Shown here piece after piece: positions 45,214 through 52,869 of a stretch of 64,000 nt of DNA. Location of the stretch: positions 2,950,001 to 3,014,000 of the forward strand of contig NZ_CP109603.1 of assembly GCF_025905425.1 (NCBI RefSeq). Direction: 5' to 3'. Both the position numbers and the translations under genes were made by a program. Source of the DNA: Pseudomonas putida. Lineage in GTDB: Bacteria; Pseudomonadota; Gammaproteobacteria; Pseudomonadales; Pseudomonadaceae. The notes under the pieces were generated by a model that ran no database searches, was not told the DNA's origin, and saw only the letters and a program-made list of their open reading frames with translations. The stretch's first letter is position 1; each line of letters starts with the position of its first letter.

Positions 45214-46698
45214 TCAGGACTCCTGGGTAATGCGGTTTTTGTTCGATTGCAGCAGCGCCGAGTAGTCGATCGCCCGCACTGCCCGATGTTGCGCCAGGCG
45301 TTCGCGGTGGGCACTGGCCTCACGGGCCAGGGTGTCCACCGACTGCGCGTATTCCATCAGCCCTTCGGCCATCAGCCACTCGTTCTCTTGCACCTGGATC
45401 AACTGCAACGCTGCCGCGCGCTTGGCCTCCAGCGCCTCGTGCCAGCCGGTCTTGAAATCCACCAGGAAGGCGACGATGGGCGGCACGACTTTTTGCAGGT
45501 GGTAACTGCACAGCCCGAAACCGATGGCCGCAATCACGCAAGACAGGTACGGCGCGGCCACGCCGACCAAGGGCAGCAGTTGCGCCTCGATGATCGGCTC
45601 GATGCCATCCCAGAAAATCAGCGTGCCGCTGACCACGACGGTCTCGACGATTTTCTGGATGAGTTCTTCCCTCGGCAGGGTCTGGGCACCCTTGTAGAGC
45701 TGCCAGGCGCCCTGGGCAAGGTCGAACAAGTTGCGGCTCAGGTTGTAGACCTGGCGCACAGCCTTGGACAGTGCGTTGACGATGAACTCGACCACACCGT
45801 TGAGCAGCTTCAGGGGCGCTGCGACAATGCGCTCCACCACGGCCCAGATCTTCTTCAGAAAGCGCTCGACACGCGCTTTGAGGCGCGTAGTGCCGCCCAT
45901 GAACAGGTCGACCAGTTCATCCTTGATGGCGATGATCGCGGCGGCGGTCAGTTGCTCGAAGACCTGCCACCCCGAGTTCTTCAGGGCCTCCTTGCCCGCA
46001 CCCAGGGCCACCTCGCCGGCACTGCCCATCGAGTCCTTCATTTTCTTCGCTTCGATGTTGCTGCGGATGCCCTGCTCTTCCTTCAGCTCTTCCTTGCGGT
46101 TGACCGGAGGCTTCTCGTTCTTGATCAGAAAAGCTTCAAGCGCCGCAGCGGTTTCTGCCGAGTCCATGGCCACGAACTTGACGGTGCACCCGGCCTCAAG
46201 CTGGTCTGCCAGCTTGTAAGGCTTGCGGTTTTCGCTCTTGGCCCGGCCGCGGTACTCGTTCATGTGCCCGTCCTGCCAGCGTTGACGCATGTTGGTGCTG
46301 TCACCGATGTAGGCCAGGTTGCCGTTTGCGTCGTACACCACGTACACGCCGGGCTTGTCGGGCAGCTCGTTCAGGCTGGAAGGGTCGTTGGCGCTTACCG
46401 ACAGCGCACCGTCAAATTGCAGCGTGGCCAGCGAGCCGATACCGGCCGACAGGCTCTTGAAAAGGATTTCCTTCCAGGCAACACCCCGGTTGGCAACCTG
46501 CATGGCGCTTTGCGCGGAGGTCGCGGCGAGTGTGTCCTTACCTGTTTGGCGCAGATCCGCTGACTTGGCATTGGGCTGGGAATTCTTTTTGTTGCGAAAA
46601 CCGGCCACGAGCTTGCGGTTGGTGTTCTCGATCGCTCGGTCGACAATCAGGTTGGCGAGCGGCGACAGCGTCCTGTGTTCGTATGGCTGGTTCATCAT
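45214..46698 (-). CDS. GIY-YIG nuclease domain fused to a helical membrane-associated region
   Basis: 494 residues. An N-terminal extension (1-110) precedes a complete GIY-YIG domain: G117-V-Y119, Y130-I-G132, R138 and R140 in NMRQRW, E188 in AAALEAFLIKNEKPPVN, and N200. The rest (about 240-494) is helical, with hydrophobic segments such as LLPLVGVAAPYLSCVIAAIGFGL (around 385-410), then a coiled coil. GIY-YIG enzymes cut DNA; this fusion to a membrane/coiled-coil part is unlike UvrC, homing or restriction enzymes I know. The operon partner is a tail-anchored coiled-coil protein. An anti-phage or anti-plasmid role is possible but is inference. Confidence 0.8.
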   Translation of the reverse strand: MMNQPYEHRTLSPLANLIVDRAIENTNRKLVAGFRNKKNSQPNAKSADLRQTGKDTLAATSAQSAMQVANRGVAWKEILFKSLSAGIGSLATLQFDGALSVSANDPSSLNELPDKPGVYVVYDANGNLAYIGDSTNMRQRWQDGHMNEYRGRAKSENRKPYKLADQLEAGCTVKFVAMDSAETAAALEAFLIKNEKPPVNRKEELKEEQGIRSNIEAKKMKDSMGSAGEVALGAGKEALKNSGWQVFEQLTAAAIIAIKDELVDLFMGGTTRLKARVERFLKKIWAVVERIVAAPLKLLNGVVEFIVNALSKAVRQVYNLSRNLFDLAQGAWQLYKGAQTLPREELIQKIVETVVVSGTLIFWDGIEPIIEAQLLPLVGVAAPYLSCVIAAIGFGLCSYHLQKVVPPIVAFLVDFKTGWHEALEAKRAAALQLIQVQENEWLMAEGLMEYAQSVDTLAREASAHRERLAQHRAVRAIDYSALLQSNKNRITQES

Positions 46699-46827
46699 CC
46701 CTATCCGGATAGCTCGGTCATGGAGCGGAAAGCTATCAAAATGACATCACTCGATCCACTGGCGGGATGCTTGAAAAGTCGAAAACTGGCGTTTTGGAGC
46801 CGCCCGGCAGCCCCAAAACACGGGTTA

Positions 46828-47157
46828 TCAATCCACCCGCACAAACACCTGCTTGGCCATGTTGTTGCCACCGATCGACTCAAGCCGCTTGCCGTCGTCC
46901 AGAACGCGCACGTTGATCAGCGCAACCCCGTTGGCATCACGGGCCACGACCACATCGTCCTTGCGCTCCCACTCGTCGACTTTGATCTTGTTGCCCGCAG
47001 AAATGATGTAGCCACTGGAGAACTCGACCGTCTGCTTGCCTGCGCTGAAGCCCATCACGGTGGTCTCGGCCTCGTAGGTGCCATCCAGCGCATCGTTGCC
47101 GCAGCCCGCCAGTACACAGAATGGCAATGCTGCCAGCACGTATTTGAAACGACGCAT
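46828..47157 (-). CDS. Small lipoprotein
   Basis: 109 residues. Signal peptide with lipobox VLAGC, then a short beta-rich domain (YEAETTVMGFSAGKQTVEFSSGYIISAGNKIKVDEWERKDDVVVARD). Aspartate follows the cysteine only at +3 (CGND), so outer-membrane sorting is likely. It lies 85 bases downstream of the larger repeat lipoprotein on the same strand, and the two may be co-transcribed. Family not recognised. Confidence 0.75.
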   Translation of the reverse strand: MRRFKYVLAALPFCVLAGCGNDALDGTYEAETTVMGFSAGKQTVEFSSGYIISAGNKIKVDEWERKDDVVVARDANGVALINVRVLDDGKRLESIGGNNMAKQVFVRVD

Positions 47158-47242
47158 AGGTATTCCTTGTCAGTAGGTCATTAAATGAAACGGTGGCACG
47201 CCTTGCGCACAGGGCGAAAGCCGCGTGCCACCTGAACGGCAA

Positions 47243-48913
47243 TCAACCCTTGGCGGTGCCCACCAGGGAATCGATCAACATGGCCGAGGCGGTATCGCCG
47301 TTTTCCAGCACCAGTTGGCGGATGGACTTGCCGAAGCCTGCCAGCGGCGTGTCGAAGGTGAAGTCGGACTTGCCCTGGTAGCTGGCCGCGAAGCGGATCA
47401 CGTTGTCGGACCAGCTGACGCGGTGCCCGCCTGCCGCCAGGTTGTAGCCATTGAAGAAGGCTGCGGCCACCGGCGTGGTGCCATCGACATCGGCAGCATT
47501 CAGGTCAGCGCCAGCCGCTACCAACGCCTCGGCATAGCTGTGGTTACGCTGGGCCATGCAGGCATGCAGGGCGGTTTCGCCACCGTAGGCCTTGGCATTC
47601 ACGTCACTGCCCTTGAGCAGTGCCTGGAACAGCGCTTCAGGCTGTTGAGCGGCGCCAGGGCGACGTTGCAGGGCACCGGCTTTCTGACAGAACACCGACA
47701 GGGCGGTGTCGCCATAGACGTTGTGCGCCTTGAGGTCTTCCTTGCCCGCCAGGGTAATCATGTGGGCGAAGCTGCAAGAGCTGTAGTCGCTGCCCGCCAG
47801 GCAGTTCATCAGGCGCGTGTTGCCGTTGATATCGCGCCCCATCGGGTCGGCGCCTACCGAGACCAGGTAGTCATAGGCATTATCGGCGACCACGGTGATC
47901 AGCGGCTTGTTCTCATAATGCAGACGTTGATTGACATTGATGCCGGCGCTTTTGAGCAGGTAGGCAAAGGCGTCCAGGTCCTTGATTTCTTTCGCCCAGT
48001 CCGAAGTGCGTGCCTGGCCCTGCGCGGCATCCCACAGGCGCATGGCCATAGGCGAGGTGTCTGGCGGGCTGTCGAGATCCCGCACCTGGGCCGACCCAGG
48101 CTGATAGTTGACCCACACGCCTGCCTGCTCGTCGTCTTTGTAGCTGCCCTTCTCGGACACCGTGCCGGCAGGCCAGCCACGAACGAAATACACCTCATAC
48201 AGGCCGTTCTTCTTGCCCGCGCTGTAGGTCACCTTTGTGGCCGGCACCGAAGTGCCATCGGTGAACGACGTCCAGGTCTCGCGCACGCCATCGAGCTCGC
48301 CAGCCTTGTAGGTCGCGCGGTCTTTCAGGACGCCCTGGTAGTCATAGTGCTCCACCAGGCCATCGAGCTTGCCGGAGCCATCGCTGGCGAAGGTCTCCAG
48401 CAGGGTGAGTTTCTGCTCGCCATTAACCACCCGCCACTCGCGCTGGGTGCCGACACGGATGGCGCCCTTGCGAAAATCAACGGTCGGGATCTGCGTGCTG
48501 TCACCGACCTGCAGGCCGGTGGCGCAATCGTAGCTTTGTTCGCTACGGCGCCCGCCTTCGAGGGTGAGGACGGTTTCCAGGTGGTCAGCGAACTCACCTT
48601 TGCACCAGGTTTTCTTGGGGCCGACGAACGCACCGTCCTGCAACTGGCCTTCTACCAGCAGCTTGCCGTCCTGGTCGAACTCCTTCCATTCCCCGACCAC
48701 TTTGCCGTCTTCTACCTTGAACGACTGCAGTACCCGGTCACCCACCTTGTGCACCACGGTGCCATTGAGCCGCTCGCCCGATTTGCGCTCCAGGTACAGC
48801 GCATGCGGCGAACCGACGTTACCGGTGTAACTGGTGACTTCGTCGAAGTTGTATTCAGAGTTGCAGCCTGCCAAGGCAGACGCCAGGGCACAGAGAACGA
48901 AACGCTTTTTCAT
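47243..48913 (-). CDS. Lipoprotein with MORN-like repeats and ankyrin repeats
   Basis: 556 residues. The signal peptide ends in the lipobox ALAGC. Residues about 40-290 contain MORN/YwqK-type repeats (DGKVVGEWKEFDQDGKLLVEG, then AGELDGVRETWTSF, AGKKNGLYEVYF, DDEQAGVWVNY). Residues about 320-520 contain ankyrin-type repeats (VSVGADPMGRDINGNTRLMN, SDVNAKAYGGETALHACMAQ, VAAGADLNAADVDGTTPVAA). This is a surface or periplasmic protein-binding scaffold. The combination of the two repeat types in one lipoprotein is unusual. Its partner is unknown; the small lipoprotein next to it is a candidate. Confidence 0.82.
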   Translation of the reverse strand: MKKRFVLCALASALAGCNSEYNFDEVTSYTGNVGSPHALYLERKSGERLNGTVVHKVGDRVLQSFKVEDGKVVGEWKEFDQDGKLLVEGQLQDGAFVGPKKTWCKGEFADHLETVLTLEGGRRSEQSYDCATGLQVGDSTQIPTVDFRKGAIRVGTQREWRVVNGEQKLTLLETFASDGSGKLDGLVEHYDYQGVLKDRATYKAGELDGVRETWTSFTDGTSVPATKVTYSAGKKNGLYEVYFVRGWPAGTVSEKGSYKDDEQAGVWVNYQPGSAQVRDLDSPPDTSPMAMRLWDAAQGQARTSDWAKEIKDLDAFAYLLKSAGINVNQRLHYENKPLITVVADNAYDYLVSVGADPMGRDINGNTRLMNCLAGSDYSSCSFAHMITLAGKEDLKAHNVYGDTALSVFCQKAGALQRRPGAAQQPEALFQALLKGSDVNAKAYGGETALHACMAQRNHSYAEALVAAGADLNAADVDGTTPVAAAFFNGYNLAAGGHRVSWSDNVIRFAASYQGKSDFTFDTPLAGFGKSIRQLVLENGDTASAMLIDSLVGTAKG

Positions 48914-49275
48914 GAATATCCTTGTTGAAATGCGTGCAGCCTGTTGATGAGCATGGCTTCGCCAACGCCCAGGACTGGCCTGGGTGTAAGGGGTTTATGC
49001 AATGCGCAGGGTGGCCAGTAGTACGGCGGGAGGGGATCGCCTTTCCATGGTTGACCGCTCTAGGATGCGGGTTGTGGCGGGATTATACATAGCGGCCTAA
49101 TGATGGCCAAGCTAATGATCCTGGCCTTCGAGACCCATAGGGGGCGCAATGCGGCGCCCCCCCCCCGCTTCAGTACGGCGCGACAGGCACTGTAGGTAGC
49201 CTCGTCACAACCGGCTGCGCGAGAAACGTGTTCCGATCCATCTGTTCACTACAGCTGTCTGTTGCGCGGGATGAT
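48914..49275. other. Gap between repeat lipoprotein and WYL regulator
   Basis: These 362 bases hold no gene. A hairpin GGGGCGC (49141-49147) with GCGCCCC (49154-49160) runs into a run of ten C (49157-49166) and may stop the regulator transcript. The part nearest 48914 should hold the promoter of the lipoprotein. Confidence 0.5.
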
Positions 49276-50154
49276 TCAATCCAGATTCAACCACGGCTTC
49301 AGCTCGGCTCGGTTCGCCAGCACCAACTGCTGCGCCTCAGGCCTTGCATCATGCACGTTAGGGTTTACCTGGAAGCGCTTCACCACATATTTCACCAGGG
49401 CCTGGGAGCTGCGCACCAACAGTTGGCCACCGGTCATGCCGAAGTCCACTTCGATGATTGCCCGCTGCGCCTGCGTCAGTCGCTCGTCGGGCTTGAAGAT
49501 CACATCGACCGGCGTGTTCCACTCAAGGTCCTGGTCGATGCCATTGTCCGTTTCACCTTCGTGCAGCTCTGGCACGCCGCGAAAACGGCTGAGTACAAAG
49601 TCCCGGTAGGTGCGGTTTTTTTCGCAGTACGCCCGCACGTGCCAGCGCATCCCGGTGTACACCAGGGTGTGCGGCGCGATGGTGCGGCCTTCGGGGTCAG
49701 GGCTTGAGAACGACACATACTCGATATCCAGGCGCCGCTTCTCGCGGCAGGCCTTGAGCAGCGGCCGCAGCACCTCAGGCTTTACCGAGCGGTCCGGGAC
49801 TTTGAGCACCTCGGTGTGGGCGTAGGCCAGGGCCAGGCCTTCGATGTGTGGTGCGCGCTCGTTGTTCTGGTTGAGCAAGTCCAGGTAGGCGCTGGCACTG
49901 TCATCAATGAACAACGGCTTGAACTGCCGCGTCGGTACGTAGCCTTTGATCTGCTTGTCGTACACCAGGTTTTTCGACGCGTAGTCGTTGATGTAGGTGT
50001 TGATGTCCTTCGACGCCTGCTGACGGCTGATGCCGAAGCTCTGCATCAGGTGATTGGTGGTCAGGCGGCCTTCCCACCACACCACCGTCTCGATCAGGCG
50101 GTAGCGCAGGGCCAGGTCCCAACGGGTTTGCTCCATGCGATGCGTGCGTTTCAT
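49276..50154 (-). CDS. BrxR/CapW-like WYL-domain transcriptional regulator
   Basis: 292 residues, the family length. An N-terminal winged HTH (RYRLIETVVWWEGRLTTNHLMQSFGISRQQASKDINTYI) is followed by YDKQIKGYVPTRQFKPLF, then a WYL domain (RLDIEYVSFSSPDPEGRTIAPHTLVYTGMRWHVRAYCEKNRTYRDFVLSRF) and a C-terminal dimerisation part. This arrangement is that of BrxR and CapW, which repress BREX, CBASS and other phage-defence genes. Start 50154 or, less likely, 50136. A perfect palindrome 17 bases upstream suggests autoregulation. Its target may be local. Confidence 0.88.
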   Translation of the reverse strand: MKRTHRMEQTRWDLALRYRLIETVVWWEGRLTTNHLMQSFGISRQQASKDINTYINDYASKNLVYDKQIKGYVPTRQFKPLFIDDSASAYLDLLNQNNERAPHIEGLALAYAHTEVLKVPDRSVKPEVLRPLLKACREKRRLDIEYVSFSSPDPEGRTIAPHTLVYTGMRWHVRAYCEKNRTYRDFVLSRFRGVPELHEGETDNGIDQDLEWNTPVDVIFKPDERLTQAQRAIIEVDFGMTGGQLLVRSSQALVKYVVKRFQVNPNVHDARPEAQQLVLANRAELKPWLNLD

Positions 50155-50170
50155 CCGGGTTCCTGAATCA

Positions 50171-50189
50171 TGAGCACAGTGCGTGCTCA
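50171..50189. promoter_or_regulatory. Palindromic candidate operator of the WYL regulator
   Basis: TGAGCAC (50171-50177), five bases, GTGCTCA (50183-50189): a perfect 7-bp inverted repeat in the leader of the WYL gene. A dimeric BrxR-type protein could bind it. Confidence 0.55.
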
Positions 50190-50429
50190 GACAATTGACG
50201 TGTCGTTAAATCCTACATGTCTAGCCAGTTTTAACGCAAGGCTGCCTCGATATGTAAAGTAACCAGGCATATGCGGCTCACGCCGTCCTTGACGCAGCCA
50301 CGCCCTTGCCACCACGCGAACGCCGCGTCAGCCGCGGCACCGCGTGCCAACGCCACCGCCATGCCGGCCCCTTCACTGCCCTGAAAAAGCCCGTGGAACC
50401 TGCACCATTCCTTTACCTGTACAAGTCTC

Positions 50430-50462
50430 CAATATGGACATGTAGCAAAACTAGACATATTG
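50430..50462. promoter_or_regulatory. Inverted repeat upstream of the small membrane gene, sharing a motif with the WYL promoter
   Basis: CAATATG (50430-50436) and CATATTG (50456-50462) are perfect inverted arms. Between them are GACATGTAG and CTAGACAT. The complements CTACATGTC and ATGTCTAG also occur at 50213-50224, in front of the WYL gene. Shared motifs at both ends of the divergent region point to one common regulator. Confidence 0.5.
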
Positions 50463-50503
50463 TTTGGCTTACAGGCAAACCACCACTACTCAAGGAAGCA
50501 ACC

Positions 50504-50749
50504 ATGGACGCCCTCGAAATCACCCTGCTTGGCACCACCGGCATTATCCTGCTGATGGTTTGCCTGACGCACGCACGCCAGGGCGAAATGTGGAGCCTGC
50601 TGCAAGGCGATCGCGAACTGGAGCGAACCGCGCGCATTCACAAGCAGGAGAACAACGAGCTGCGCAGCGCCCTGCGCGCCGAGCGCGAGCATGTAAGCCA
50701 GCTGCGGCGCCAGGTGCAGGTGTTGCTGGGGCTGGTGCCCGAAGGTTGA
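50504..50749 (+). CDS. Small membrane-anchored coiled-coil protein
   Basis: 81 residues from ATG 50504 (AAGGAAG upstream). An N-terminal membrane helix (ITLLGTTGIILLMVCLTHA) is followed by a charged coiled coil (ERTARIHKQENNELRSALRAEREHVSQLRRQVQVLLGL). Upstream in-frame starts read through the promoter region and are rejected. It precedes the 5'-nucleotidase by 60 bases on the same strand. Family not recognised. Confidence 0.7.
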   Translation: MDALEITLLGTTGIILLMVCLTHARQGEMWSLLQGDRELERTARIHKQENNELRSALRAEREHVSQLRRQVQVLLGLVPEG

Positions 50750-50809
50750 GGCCTTACCCCGCCTGCATGCCCGTATACTCTTCACCTGCACCCATCACGG
50801 AGCACGTTC

Positions 50810-51817
50810 ATGCCCTACCCCATCGAACACAAACTGGTCATCGGCGTCGCCTCCAGTGCACTTTTCGACCTTACCGTGTCGGATGACATCTACAAGACCG
50901 AAGGCGTCGAGGCATACCGCCAGCACCAGGAGCAGAACCTGGACGAGCCCTTCCCGAAGGGGGTCGCCTTCCCTTTCATCCGCCGCTTCCTCAGCATCAA
51001 CCAGGCGTTCCCCGATCAACTGCCGGTAGAGGTGGTGCTGCTCTCGCGCAACTCGCCCGAGACCGGCTTGCGGGTGTTTCGCTCCATCAGTCACTACACA
51101 CTGGATATCACCCGCGCAGCGTTCATGTCCGGCCGCTCGCCCCACGAATACATCCCGGCCTTCAATGCCTCCTTGTTCCTCAGCGCCAATGAGGACGATG
51201 TGCAGCGCGCAATCGACGCCAGCTACCCCGCCGGCCTGGTGCTGCCGACGCGCATCTACGACGATGAGATCGACACCGAGCTGCGGGTAGCCTTCGACTT
51301 TGACGGTGTGATTGCCGATGACGAGGCAGAGAGCGTGTACAAGCAGAACGACAACCTGGATGACTTCCAGGCCCACGAGCGCGCGCGCAAAGCCATCCCC
51401 CACCAGCCAGGGCCTTTGGCGGACCTCTACCGCAAGCTTTCACACATTCGCACGCTGGAAGACCAGAAGCTGGCACAGGACCCGGGCTACAAACGCATCC
51501 TGCGCATTGCCATCGTCACCGCGCGCAACGCGCCGTCGCATGAGCGGGTGGTGACCACCCTGAAGGATTGGGGCGTGTCGCCAGATGAGTGCTTCTTCTT
51601 GGGTGGGATGGAAAAACCCAGAGTGTTGTCGATTCTCAAGCCCCATGTGTTCTTCGATGATCAGCGCAGCCACCTGCAATCGCCAGCGGGGGATTTGCCG
51701 ATGGTGCATGTGCCGTTTGGAGTGGCAAACAGGGTGCCTGGCAAGAACAGTGGTGTCCGTTTGGTGGAAACACGGACACCACTGGCTGAACGCTTACCGG
51801 CCCCTAAACAAAGGTAA
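50810..51817 (+). CDS. 5'-nucleotidase (NT5C1/DUF-type cytosolic family)
   Basis: 335 residues. It matches bacterial relatives of cytosolic 5'-nucleotidase IA: N-terminal LVIGVASSALFDLTVSD and DLYKTEGVEAYRQHQ-like segment, FPFIRRFLSIN, VVLLSRNSPETGLRVFRSI, and the HAD-type DxD D163/D165 in AFDFDGVIADDEAESVY. It dephosphorylates nucleoside monophosphates in the cytoplasm. ATG 50810 has GGAG upstream. The last 14 bases overlap the convergent beta-rich protein gene. Confidence 0.88.
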   Translation: MPYPIEHKLVIGVASSALFDLTVSDDIYKTEGVEAYRQHQEQNLDEPFPKGVAFPFIRRFLSINQAFPDQLPVEVVLLSRNSPETGLRVFRSISHYTLDITRAAFMSGRSPHEYIPAFNASLFLSANEDDVQRAIDASYPAGLVLPTRIYDDEIDTELRVAFDFDGVIADDEAESVYKQNDNLDDFQAHERARKAIPHQPGPLADLYRKLSHIRTLEDQKLAQDPGYKRILRIAIVTARNAPSHERVVTTLKDWGVSPDECFFLGGMEKPRVLSILKPHVFFDDQRSHLQSPAGDLPMVHVPFGVANRVPGKNSGVRLVETRTPLAERLPAPKQR

Positions 51818-52847
51818 ACGTCAGCTGACTCACAATCGCCATGGCCTTGGGCTGGATCGACGCACTGACCTTGTCATCCAGCGCACCGTGAAGGTGAAGG
51901 TTGACCAGGTTGTCGGCAATCGCCCGCTCCAGCTCCGCACCCGGGTTGATCGGGTAGCCAAAGGTCACCGACAGGCTGGCGCCTGGCGCAACCTCCTGGT
52001 TGTCCGGGTTCCAGAACTGCACGGCCAGGTTGGCCGAATAGCCGGCGGGCAGAATGAACACGGCACCGGTTTGCGTGCCATCGCTGCCAAGGGTCAGTGG
52101 CCCCAGCAGTACTGGGGTTTGTTGCGCTGTGACGGTGTCGCACAGCAGGCTCACCCGGGTACCGGCCAGGCCAGAGGCGGACAGCGTGATGGTGATCGGC
52201 GAAGTGGTGAAGCTCGGCGGCACCTTAAGCTGCTGACGGCGTATCCACTGCTTGCCACTGACCTGCGCCTGGGAGCGGATACCAATGGTCGGGGTCTGGC
52301 CAATCAGCTTGGCCAGGTCGAGCCAGTCTCGCACCGCCGGGATCGGGTCGGGATGGGCCCCGGCGTTCACCTGGGCAATCAGGTTGAAGTAGCTGTTGGC
52401 TGGCAAGGCCGGGGGCGTCCAGACGAAGGCCTCCTCGCCTACACCGATATGCCCCGGTGGTGCGCTGACCGGCGTGCAGTCCAGGCCATCGGCTGTGGTC
52501 AGCGCGTTGCCTTTGAACGTTGCAGGCAACAACAGCACCTGGGCCGGCGCGTAGTACAGGGAAAACGCATTGCTCTCGGCTTTGCTGCCACCGTTCATAC
52601 CACGCAGGTAGTAGTAGTTGGGCACGGCGGCGAGCGGCTGCACGTTGTAGGCCTGCTCCCAACTGCTGACCGTGCTGAACGCGTTTTGCGGGTTGTCCAC
52701 CACCTGGTCGCTCTGGATGATATCCGGGCACAGGCCCAGCGGCCCCTTGAACGGCAAGCTGCCGGTGGAGGCCAGGTTGTTGCGCAGGTAGAGCGTCTGG
52801 CTGGCGGCCTGACTGCTGCTGAACAAATTGACGACTGTTTCGCTCAT
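51804..52847 (-). CDS. Beta-rich protein, paralogue B of the propeller operon
   Basis: 347 residues from ATG 52847 (AAGGAG seven to eight bases upstream). No signal peptide. It is similar along its length to the gene just upstream: YLRNNLASTGSLPFKGPLG against YMRPNLSSDGTVPANSPLS, YYYLRGMNGG against YIYVRGRNGA, and IGVGEEAFVWTPP against IGVAADTFVWSNP. The C-terminal half looks Ig-like (PITITLSASGLAGTRVSLLC, FILPAGYSANLAVQFWNPDN). It is the third gene of a tight operon. Family not recognised. Confidence 0.78.
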   Translation of the reverse strand: MSETVVNLFSSSQAASQTLYLRNNLASTGSLPFKGPLGLCPDIIQSDQVVDNPQNAFSTVSSWEQAYNVQPLAAVPNYYYLRGMNGGSKAESNAFSLYYAPAQVLLLPATFKGNALTTADGLDCTPVSAPPGHIGVGEEAFVWTPPALPANSYFNLIAQVNAGAHPDPIPAVRDWLDLAKLIGQTPTIGIRSQAQVSGKQWIRRQQLKVPPSFTTSPITITLSASGLAGTRVSLLCDTVTAQQTPVLLGPLTLGSDGTQTGAVFILPAGYSANLAVQFWNPDNQEVAPGASLSVTFGYPINPGAELERAIADNLVNLHLHGALDDKVSASIQPKAMAIVSQLTFTFV

Positions 52848-52869
52848 GATGTTTAACTCCTTGTATTCA

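Larger units (their letters stand above)
50155..50503. other. Divergent region between the WYL regulator and a small membrane gene
   Basis: These 349 bases hold no supported gene. They contain three candidate regulatory elements reported separately (50171-50189, 50213-50224 and 50430-50462). Confidence 0.55.

Noticed and set aside
44536..46563. 675-codon plus-strand frame over the GIY-YIG and coiled-coil genes
   Set aside because: No motif and no Shine-Dalgarno. The minus strand has a complete GIY-YIG active site and coupled gene borders.
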